From contig NW_014577485.1 of assembly GCF_000485595.1 (NCBI RefSeq), positions 1-27,540 of the forward strand: a DNA stretch of 27,540 nt, read 5' to 3'. The position numbers and the translations under genes are program-made. Each line of letters begins with the position of its first letter. Position 1 is the first letter of the stretch. Below, one piece after another: positions 1-10,589 of the stretch. Under the pieces are notes generated by a model. That model was not told where the DNA came from. It worked only from the letters and a program-made list of their open reading frames with translations, and made no database searches. The stretch comes from Priapulus caudatus (taxonomy: Eukaryota > Priapulida > Priapulimorpha > Priapulimorphida > Priapulidae).

Positions 1-697
1 GTCAGAAACATCGTAAAGTTAATGCTAATGTTAATGCTACGATAACACTTACGACTAATGTTAATGCTACGAGAGTAGCGTTGACAGAAACACATCGTAG
101 CTACGAGCAAACTCACGATAACAGGAACTTCATAATTTAATGTCACAAGGCTGCTGATTGGATGAGAATCGATCACAAAATTCAAATTCATACACATTTA
201 TTGTACATCACAGTAATATATGCATATTATGATGGCTAACCACATATAAATAATATTTGATAAAAAAACGACGCGGTCATGAATTTATTCTGCACAACAA
301 GACAAATTCTCACACTGTAACACGAGACGTGAGATTCGTGGCAAGCGTGGTAAACATTTAAAACAAGAGAACAAATGCCATACACCATTTGTAAATGTAT
401 TGTTTTGTTTTATGAAAGGTAGATAATTAATGATTTTGACGTGTTTTTCAAGAAAAAAACACATTTTATTCATTATTATCAAATATAATATCACTATAAT
501 TGCAATTCGTAGTGTAAATGTGTTATTTTTAACTTAATATTAAAGTTACGAGAGGGTCTGGGCTCTCGTAATGTTAAGAGGATATTTTCGAGGATTTTTC
601 ATTCTCGTAACGTTGCGATGTTTCTGTCAACGGTTACGAGGGGAAGTTAATGTTAAGACTAATGTTAAGACTAATTTTGTTTCTGACAACGGGCCCC
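1..697. mobile_element. MITE-like foldback element ending in GGGCCC, left tip outside window
   Basis: The window opens with gtcagaaacatcg. The right end at 676-697 reads ttgtttctgacaacgggccc, its inverted complement. Subterminal copies also pair: ttgacagaaacacatcg (81-96) against cgatgtttctgtcaacg (616-632). Both arms carry repeated ttaatgctacga- and ttaatgttaagacta-type units. The centre (about 110-545) is AT-rich and non-coding. The right end touches the exon 3 splice acceptor. A related end (gggcccattatcagaaac) occurs at 21475. Superfamily not assigned; no transposase gene present. Confidence 0.7.
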
Positions 698-699
698 AG

Positions 700-797
700 G
701 TTTCATTGAGAAAGAGATTAAGAAAGACGGTATTCCGATGCTGGATACTGGAGATAATCCAGATGCACCTGCTCCCAGAGAGATGATTGACCTTGAG
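700..797 (+). CDS. ATP6V0A: V0a gene 1, exon 3 (residues ~66-98)
   Basis: This 98-bp exon enters in phase 1 (GT completes a split Arg codon) and leaves in phase 0 at GAG|gtagag. It encodes [18 protein letters not shown] and ends in MIDLE, a conserved part of the cytosolic N-terminal domain just after the first coiled segment. The acceptor CCCCAG is directly preceded by the end of an inverted-repeat element. The homologous exon of gene 2 (26236-26333) has identical length and phases. Confidence 0.95.
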
Positions 798-3700
798 GTA
801 GAGTCTAAAGCAAAATGCCATTGTCATAAATTTAATATAAGTGTTTTTTAAATTTTGTTATAATTAAATATGAGCAATTTAAGACAGTGTCCTCGATTTT
901 GATTTTGTCCCCCCCCCCCATTTTTTCCTTAGTACACTCGTATGATATATCTTAATGGTTGTAATTGCATGAAATTTTTAAGATAAATGTGGTGAGACTT
1001 GTCAGTTCAGTAATATATGAAGCCTACCTCAATGCATTGCTACTGACATCTGTAATGTCCTAGTGTTGGGATGATAAGCTGATATCTTTTAATTTATTCA
1101 TTACTTATAATAGGTTTGAAATTAATGGACTATTCCCTGTAAAATAGGCAACATTTGAAAAACTGGAAAACGAGATGAAAGAGGTGAACACAAATGCAGA
1201 AGCACTTAAGAGGAACTTCCTTGAGTTGACGGAATTGAAGCACATTCTCCGTAAGACGCAGGTCTTCTTTGACGAGGTAGGGTATACTGCTCGTGCATAG
1301 TCTAGGCGTGCATTGTAGTTGGGCTACTGGGAAATGCCGCTAGTGTAACGTATCTGCTCACAACAGGCTTCAGTATTGTTTCCCTCTCAAATTTCAAATA
1401 CTGATTCAAAAGCGGAATATTTATCACATAGCACCTCCTTGAAATGTTAATGTTATGAACGTTATTAACTTTACAACTTCAAATTGCCTTGAATTTATCA
1501 ATTAACTAAAAAAAGTGCTGTACTTAAAGTTCTCATTTTAGTGTATTTTATATCTTTAAAGCTGTAATAAGCCGTAATTAGTGATTGTCTAAATTACCCT
1601 ATGTTGTCCAGGCGTACAGTTATCATGGCGTAATCCTATCCAATTTACTCGGGTTCATAAAAAATGCAAAGTCGCCTTCCCATGACCAATTATAGATAGG
1701 CAAATTATGATTACTGCATATACCTCTGTATGTGGACAGAGTGAGTAGTACAATGTCACGTGTATAAAGCAGATCCATGTAGTATTATATCACATTGAAG
1801 ACAGACAGGAGAGTGAGACATGAGTAGTTTACTGTGATGGCATTCGCACCCATTCAAACAAAGTTCTTACATTGATCAGCGTTGGCAATACGTGAGTAAT
1901 GGTGAACGTTGCTATATGATGCAAAAACGTGCAGCATGTGCTAATGAATCTGTTTGTCTGGTGTTTCTTGGCACCACACTTTACATTATAAACAAGTAGA
2001 ACAGTTGTGCAGGATTTAGGGGTGTTTCTTGGCACCACACTTTACATAAACAAGTAGAACAATTGTGCAGGATTTAGGGGTGTACCGGTGGTACATTTTT
2101 GGCCTTTCTACTTCTTGGCCATTCTTGGCCATTCTTGGCCATTCTTGGTTATCAATGAAATCTCTAATCAATGAAGTGGAAGCAATTTTATTGTAATGTT
2201 GTGTAAGTGCAAATGCTTGGCAATTATTAGCTGGTAAATTCTGATTAGATTCAGATGCCCATACTTTTTCACACTGAATAAATAAGTGTGTTGTAAACTT
2301 GTAATATCAACAAATGGCTTATTCTGGCTTTAGAGCAGGAAATTTGTTTGAAATTGAGGCAAGCTAGACTTATCTGTGGGCTGGTTAAAAAGCAGCTCAT
2401 CTAAAAGAAAGAGACATCTAGCTAGTACAATGAGAACTACCCTTCCCCATAACTTATCTTGCACATGTTTCAATTAACAAATATCATTGTTCTGCTCATG
2501 TTGAGTGTGCTGAAGTACTTTCAAAACCTTCCTTATAATTTTTTTTATTTGAAAGGAGTTGAATCAGGTCTGTATCTTTGGCAGTCAGGGGACTGTCTTT
2601 GCATGCAACATTTTAACTGTAAACGTTTATGGCAGTTGCATACATCAAGCATGGCTGGAATATGTTGAGAGCAGGTGGTGGGGTCAAGAGACGGTAGGCC
2701 TACAATTGAAAAGCGAAAAGTCAGCTCGGCTTTTGTGTAAAGGTGCCAGCGGGTGCACGCATGTGTGTTAAGGCTTTGCTATTTCTTCTATCTGTTCGCC
2801 AATAGTGCGAAAATGTTTTTTTAAACGTCAACCTCTTACTTTGCTGATTGATAGATGTTGTTTCATGGGATACTGTAATTGGTTTGTATCTAAATCTTTA
2901 AAAAGCTCCAGTAATTCTAGTTCGAGACCATCATGTATACAGGGAGCTTTCCACTCATTTGCTCGTATTTACGTAATAAATGTTCACAAAAAAGTGGAGT
3001 AGATTGGCAAGTACATTTTGTGCCAAACAGTGGTTTACAGTGCTGCTTAAATGTTTATTACTAATACTTGCTGGCATTCATTTCAAAGGCTTTTGTAGGT
3101 AGTAGTTGCGATAAGCAAATGCTTTGGGAAGTAAGCCAAGGCCAAAACAAAATATATGTGTGGTTACCGTTACATGCCGAAAAAAATAGGGTAGGTAGTT
3201 AGGGAAAACATTTTATTTTCTTGAAATATTTTATTTACGAACCATGTCCGAAGGATGTGCGTTGTGCCTTTTGAAGCAGGAACTGTACAATTCATTTTTT
3301 TTTTACTTTAAAGAAAATTTACAATAAAATGTTTAGGATCGCTGGGAATAAATAGGGTGGGTCAGGAAATCGTAACCACACCTATATTTTGTTTTGGCCT
3401 AATAATTTTAATTGCTTAACATAGAACAGTTTCGTATATAGAAAACATGGGTGCAGGTGACATCAATTCTAGTAATCACTGTTCTGAATATGGCAACTGA
3501 ACTAATTCTAACCATCTACATTTCAGAGGTTTGTAAGCGCTTGCTAAATAACTTGCTGGCGGCTTGGTTAACATTCATGGTCTATTCCGCGATTGCCCAT
3601 GCGATTCCCATCGAGCATGCACCAACCTTACTAACCTCCAACTTCCGCTTCACGTTCACTCATTGCATGCAAGTGTTTCTTTGTCTCTACTCTAGTCATT

Positions 3701-6700
3701 GTGTGTGTCGGCACTTACATGTTACTGCAGTGCCTTGTGTATGCTGTAGTGTAAAACACCTGGCACGTGGTCTTTCTGCCGTTAAATGTTTTTGAAATCT
3801 GTCTAGTGCTCAGTGTGTTTGTGCATGGCTTTATGTTCCCTAAGGTTTGGTAAGTGTTTTGCATAGTGCATGTACAGATTATAATCATGGTCCACACATT
3901 TAATTATAAGAATTAAAATCAATGATTTTTTCGTAATAAGTAACAATATATTTTTATTAGTGCCCTACCTGACATATTTCCTAAGTTTAATAAGCTTTGA
4001 ATTACAAATAATTATAATTGACGTGTATTTGGTGAAACATTTTCATTGTTACCGTGCATTTGTTGTTCATCTAAAGAATGACCTGACTAAGTTGTTGAAT
4101 TTGTTAGACATTCTGTGCATAGCTGTGTGTCTATCATATGTGTGGGTGTGTGCGTGCGTGCGTTCATGTGTGTGGAGGTTTGTTAATTTTAGTTCTTTTG
4201 GTGTTTATTCATTTACTAACTGCGTGGTTGGCCTTCATTCCGTCTAGAGTTGATTCACGTTGGTATCTTGAATTGTTTAGAACGTAGCTTTGCCGACGTT
4301 TGTGGGCGTGGCAACAAAGCAGACTTAGGTTTCAAACACGTACAAGAACTTTACCACCCATGTGCAGTCAGTACACATGGCCGGTTTCACTATAGTTTAG
4401 AACCTATTAGCTTTTAAATACACTGTGAGCAAAAGGTGTTTGTGTTTGAAAACAGTCTATTCAAAAACTAATAGTGATAGCTTATATTAGCAGTAGCTCA
4501 TTAATTTAGCATACAGGTTGTTGTGTGCAACCAGTTGTACCACGTGCCTCACTGGAATGCAGTACTTAGCTGTTCGTGTGCTGGTCGTCTCTAGTGCATG
4601 GACATTGCAAGCAGATTTGCGTGATTTGCACGATTTGAGAATACACCAATGCAAGCATTCTCCCATGCATTTGCACTACGCTTGAAATTAACAACACGTT
4701 ATTTGCTTGCAATTTGTGTTACTGAATTCCACTGCAACTATGTGCTACGAGTATCTACGAGTGGAAGCAATGATTTTCTACCGTAATTCACAGTGTAATG
4801 TGTCAGATTTGCAGCAAATGCAATTGCAGGTCCTGTTGCAGCAATTGTGTGCAATTTGTCCCTACTAGATTTTTAGACAACAGCTTCATATTGGCATGGC
4901 CTGGTTAACGGAATTGGTTACCAAGCTAAATAATATATTATTAGAAAATATTTAAAACAAACTGTGTTAAACTATTTAATCACGAATTTATTTTGTTGGT
5001 AATTGCAAATTTTTATTAGGTTTCACTTCATTTTTAATGTGATTACCTCTCTTTTGGTGCTACTGGTTTCAAATTCTAAGATGAGACTGCATGTGAGTCA
5101 CCTAGCGTATCATGCCTGTTGTTTTAAATGTAAAGGCACATTTAAGGTAAAAATGATCCATATCAAAACTATTCTGCTGATCAATTCAAAATAAAGCTGT
5201 TGGCACACACACACACACACACACAACATTGCGAGAATGCACGGGAGCAGTTATTAGTATAGTAAGTCCACAAATTCAATGTCAACGTTTCATTGTCGTG
5301 GGCAGAAAACTGGTATCTTTAATCGTAACTCCTAACAATCCCATTAATATTTTAAGTATAAATGCGACAGTTGTTATTCTGTCTGGGAGTATATGCGTCT
5401 AAACTGATATCTCTCTATATCATCATGCAGAGAGAGTGCAACTTGTGCATTTGCTGTGTGCCATCTTTAAATAAGCCTATAAGTTCATTGCTTCTTAGGC
5501 TTTTAATAGTGCTGTCTACCAATGATCGAGATATCTTTCTCCTCTAGTCAACTTATTGTTATGTAATCATAGTTTTTAAAAACCCATTTAAATATTTTAA
5601 AAACATTAGTATACATACATTAATTACAATATCTGATACAATTCACGTCTTTTTCTGCAGAAATGTTCTTACAAGTACAGTGTTCACAAAAAATAGTTTA
5701 TAAACAGCAGGTAAAACGATTGTTTGCCAAATTAGTGGTGGTTTTCCCATCTATATTTTACATTACTATTACAGTGATAGTATTTCTACATGATCACTTG
5801 CACAATAACTATTATAGGTACGATGCGTTTCTCACATGCCTATATCCGATTAGTATCTTCAGTTATATTGTAATTTTTTATTGTTTTATAAGTCATCTTC
5901 TAGCCACCTAATTTATATTAAGATTGTGAATGTGAAATGCATGTTTTGCTGCATGTCGTAAGAATTTTCATTTAGATGTTTCAACTGAACATGAGTCGTG
6001 AGTGAGTGGGTTGTGCAATTAGCAATGCATTTTTTCCATTTGCTAACAGTACTTGGAAATGTGGCCAAGTTGGCTATATTGCGCTACTGACTAGCCCTCA
6101 CACTCCCTCGTGGATGCTAGGTTAGTTTGCTGTGTTGCCCCAGAAAATTGTTGCTTCACGCTCATACAGCATTTTGCAGGTAGTTGTCGTTCGTAGTGCT
6201 TGTAAATAGGAATTATGTTGAGTTTCTTTCTGTCGACCCCGCTCGGCTTTCCCCCTTCCGTCCGTCCCTCCGTCGTCATGGTGACCATGCTTTGTTTACC
6301 AGGCCGCCTTCCTTCAATCTGCCCAGATGCATGACCAGCCGAAGTCCGAGGAAGCACAGAACTTGCTAGGGGAGGAGGCTACACGTGCCGGTGGTCAGCC
6401 CTTGAAACTGGGGTATGCGCGTCACTCGCTGATTGTTTAGAACCCGATTGTTCCTTAGCTGCACAGTGAAAGCGCAGGGTTAATAGATTGCGACTCCCCG
6501 AGTGATTCCAATAATACCAATAATTTGGCTTTCTCTAACCTTGCATACACGATAGTTTTCATGGCGTAATACATGGGACTGATGGTACGCTTGTATCAGC
6601 TGGTTATTTATATTTAAGCTCATGGTGTGGGGTTCAGTGTAGTGACAGTCGATCATTCAATCCCGTTTACATTTGCTGCCAAGTCAATGCCATGCCACAT

Positions 6701-9700
6701 GAACTGCCATGCAACATTAATTTTATGCATTACCAACGGTCTGGTTTACCTTGACTGAATTACTAGCTTAAGGATACTCTCAAGGTTTTAGGAAAAATTT
6801 TACCGATTTTTAATTTTCAACTTTATTCGATGGCTAACACTATGTGCCACCTGTGTACGTGCTCATTTCTCCATATAACGGTACATGTGAACTGTCAGAG
6901 CGTTTTGCTTGCTCGCGTACATGTGTAGTGAGCCGCGGCTGACGTCATGATGACATCAGACACATGATACAACCAGCATTATCACTATATTCACTGAGCC
7001 AGTATCCATCAACATCAACCCTGCTACAGCTGTACTACTACCCTGATCCAACAAGTAGCCCACAAGAGCCCAAAATAGTTCTCACACCTCGCAACACACC
7101 TTGCATAAGGAGTGCATTTGTTGACAGTGACATCAGGCAATGGTCGGGTTCGCGCCATTTTGCATCAAATTGCGTTGGTCACCTCGTAATTTCTCAGAAT
7201 TTCTCAAGGTGCATGGAACATTTTACCAATTTAGTGGTGTCAGTTAGTCATGGATATGTCGCAGTAAGTACTAACAGTAGATATTTCACATACGTTCACC
7301 CATTTTTCACACAGGCGGTCGATCATTGTGAAAAATAGAAAAACGCTGATTCTCCGTTCCAATTTCTGACTTAGTAGTCGACGTATAAATGGATATTTCT
7401 CTGTGATTACAACTCGGAATAATTTAATTTTACACTCGTTTTAATGGTAACATATTGCTGTAAAAAAGTGCGTCAGGGATTGTTATTAAGTGCCGTATTT
7501 TATGAGTTATGTCTCTTTATTCGCAAAAATTTTAAATTCAAACGTGCGACTTGAATTTTAGGCAGTTTTTTCATTTTTCTCAGTAAATATGAAACTTAAA
7601 GAAAAATCCTGATGCGCTATTTTGGTACATATTGTGCTTAACATGTGGCGAAAATTTTGTATCCTCACTCTTTCTGGTAATTGAGAAATATCCAAAATAC
7701 CATTTTTACATAAAAATTCAAAATTTGTGTGGTAACATAATTAGGTGCTGGAAATTTCATGAAATTTTTTGCCTTTAGCATAGAGATATATCTCCTCTAT
7801 AAATAAAACAAATGATTGATTCGATTCATTCGTCAATAAACGTTTAATCTTCATTAGAGCAATACCCGGGCAAAAGGTTGAGAGTATCCTTAAAAACAAT
7901 TTAGCAGTTCACTCTGTTTGCTTGTAAGTCAACCAAACATGTGAGATTCCATATTAACTTCCTGGGGTTGTTAAATTTACTTACCCATGATGCTGATATT
8001 CACTTTCTAGTAAAATCTAGATTAACAAATCTCTTGCCAAAAGAACTACATTTTTCTGCTTTATTATCACACACGCTGTACCAGACCTCATGAGTCGAAC
8101 AAAATGCGGGTGGGTGGAATCGCGGACGCTAACCATCGTGACGACCGATTTCTCCCGACCTTCCCTGTGCAGTTACGGAACAGTTGACGTGGCTAGCTTA
8201 CAGATAGCACACCACTCATGTAGATCGGTTCAGACAGGGTCTTGGTGAGTCGTGACTTGGTCCGAGATATTGGACACGGCACTAATGTTACTACAGCCAG
8301 TAACTATCGTGGGTGACACAACACATTGGATTCGCTCGCTATTCCGTGAGGTCACGTGTGTGGTGCAAGCGAAACGTTGCTCGGGTTTGACCGCTTACGT
8401 GTAAGCGTCCTGCGTCTGTTGCATTCCTACTTGAATGACTGCTGCCTCTCTCTGTGTGATGGTGCTTGCTATGCAGTTCGGCTTTCAGTGCTCTGTGGTC
8501 ATTTGTCTTGTTACTGCTGTGGGGCGACAGTTGTTTGTTGTCCACGCGAGCAGTAGCCAGCGTCAGCTATGCCGCACGACGTTTCCGTCACCAAAAAATG
8601 AGTAGATTGTTTTGGTCTTGGCCTTGATTGTTACGTGATGAAACGAAAAGTTTGTATGCGATGCATGTGTTGGTTTACTAGAGCTAGAGCTATATCACTA
8701 TGTGGATAAAGCTTACATTGTTCATGTTTGATAACTAGGCTTGTGAGGACATTTCCAAAAGAAATTTACACTAGTAGTAGTAGGTCAGGGGCTGGTTATA
8801 ATTTTCCAGCATAATATGACAGATCTAATTTCATCTAATTGAAAGTCCATCGGAACAGATAAAAACATTGAAATATACTAGACAATAAATGCACTGTAAA
8901 CTTATATGGGACAGACATGTGTTGAATGTAGTCTCAGCAGTCTTAGTTAAAATTTGTCTTTTACGAATGAAGACCTCCACTGTATCTGTTCTGGCTTCAC
9001 TAAAAAACTAATTTTTGTGGTCGTGTTGTATTAACTCTTGCTGAAAACTGATAACAGTTAACACTGTGGCAATCTCTTCCTAATGTTGGTGGTAGCTCAC
9101 TGCTCTTTTCACGCCTATGACAATTCAATACTGTGGGAACTGCTATATCTGCTTCTGTCATTGCATTGAACCTCTTCTTGTGATCATGAATGGTTTGGTT
9201 ATCAACACAGATACATTGACCAGCTTGATTGCCTCATGAAGTCTGTGTATGGCATTGCCTTGGCGTAACGTCTGTTATGCTTCTACTTCTGTTTTTGCTT
9301 GTTTTTGTTACTTCATCTCGCACTCATCTGCTGTGTCTAATCTCACTCATTGTAATTTGCCTTGTTTTAATGGGGAAACTATGAGATGATATTAAGTGTC
9401 CAGTGGTAGTTCTAGAGTGTGTGAAGTCGTGTGCCTGTCACTAACAGTACGAACACAAGAGAGGTAGGTAGGTACACACCTGGACAAAGCATGGTCTTTC
9501 CTTCCGGATCAGCAGCGGAAAAAAATGAAATGAATCTGATGCTGCTATGCCTTTCCTCATCTCGGAAGAGATAACCAAGGAAGGGGCTTAGCGAACATTT
9601 AGGTGCGAAGCTCTGAACCAGGAGGGACTGGTCCAGCTTTGTATTGTGTGATTTCATAATGGTTCAGATGGGCGTTGCCCAGTCGGATGAGGATGTGAGT

Positions 9701-10554
9701 TTGGCCAGCAGTACCTTGCACCTGGTTGCAGGCTCCCCATCGACCGCTCACGCCACCCCGGCTGACCTGCAGTTGAGGTAACGTATCAGCCACGTGGTTT
9801 TGGTGGTAGTACGTGCGTAGATGCTGATAATGTGGGTGCTCCAGACCTCGCTCTTGTTGTTTTGCAGCATCGATTTGATTTAAATTGCCGTGACTTTATA
9901 CATTGGAAAATAGTTTGACACGTTGCATTCCGGTTGTTATTACTCATGTGTGTTGTATCATTTTAAAATATGCCTGGTTTCTAGTAGCGTGGCATTACAG
10001 GTAAAGTATTTTCAACCCAATATTTTCTCTACTGTGTCTATTTTTATAACAAGTTCTGATTCTAAACTGGTATTTGCTCAGCTCGATGCTAGAAATTCAT
10101 TACAATTATGGGTGTAAAATAAACTCCTATGTCATTGATTTCCATACTAATTGGATTAATTTAGCGATGCATTTCTCTACGGAAGCTTCTCTACTTCTTC
10201 GAACAGCGTGAGGATGCATGACAGAGCTGTTTTCAAGTTCCTCCAATCATTGCAGCTTTGTTGCTGGCGTCATACTGCGAGAGAGAATTCCGGCGTTCGA
10301 GAGGCTGCTGTGGCGAGCTTGCCGCGGTAACGTCTACCTCAAGTTTGCTGACATTGAAACTCCCCTGGAAGACCCAGTCACTGTAAGCATTTCGGGAATA
10401 TTCCTCTTGGGGGAGGGGGGGTGCATAGTTGCAGTGAGATTATGGAATATTCGTATGCATGTCTTCGGGATATGTTGTAAGAATTTATACGTATTAAATC
10501 TTGTATTGTATACATATTTCTTTTTTACTCTTGTACGTCTACAGTGCATGTGTG

Positions 10555-10589
<35 letters not shown>

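Larger units (their letters stand above)
1277..6326 (+). other. Intron 4 of V0a gene 1
   Basis: This is a 5-kb AT-rich phase-0 intron. It holds a 61-bp tandem duplication, a 10-bp repeat array, a CA microsatellite and one 260-bp inverted-repeat element, all listed separately. Several 60-114 codon open stretches (for example 3451-3795 and 5663-5911) look like chance: no known motif, no paired in-phase splice sites. Nothing else was recognised. Confidence 0.85.
6413..10255 (+). other. Intron 5 of V0a gene 1
   Basis: This is a 3.8-kb phase-2 intron. It holds the TTAA-flanked element (6768-7893), a GC-richer stretch about 8085-8580 with no recognised gene, a possible small cassette exon at 8173-8244, and the candidate alternative exon at 9668-9777. 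The rest is AT-rich sequence without recognisable content. Confidence 0.85.

Noticed and set aside
3451-3795. 114-codon open stretch in intron 4
   Set aside because: Hydrophobic and Cys-rich from AT/GT composition; no recognisable domain and no in-phase splice pair.
5661-5710. Exon-like segment between tttttctgcag and CAG|gtaaaa in intron 4
   Set aside because: It is 50 bp long, would shift the frame, and hits a TAG in the phase set by exon 4.
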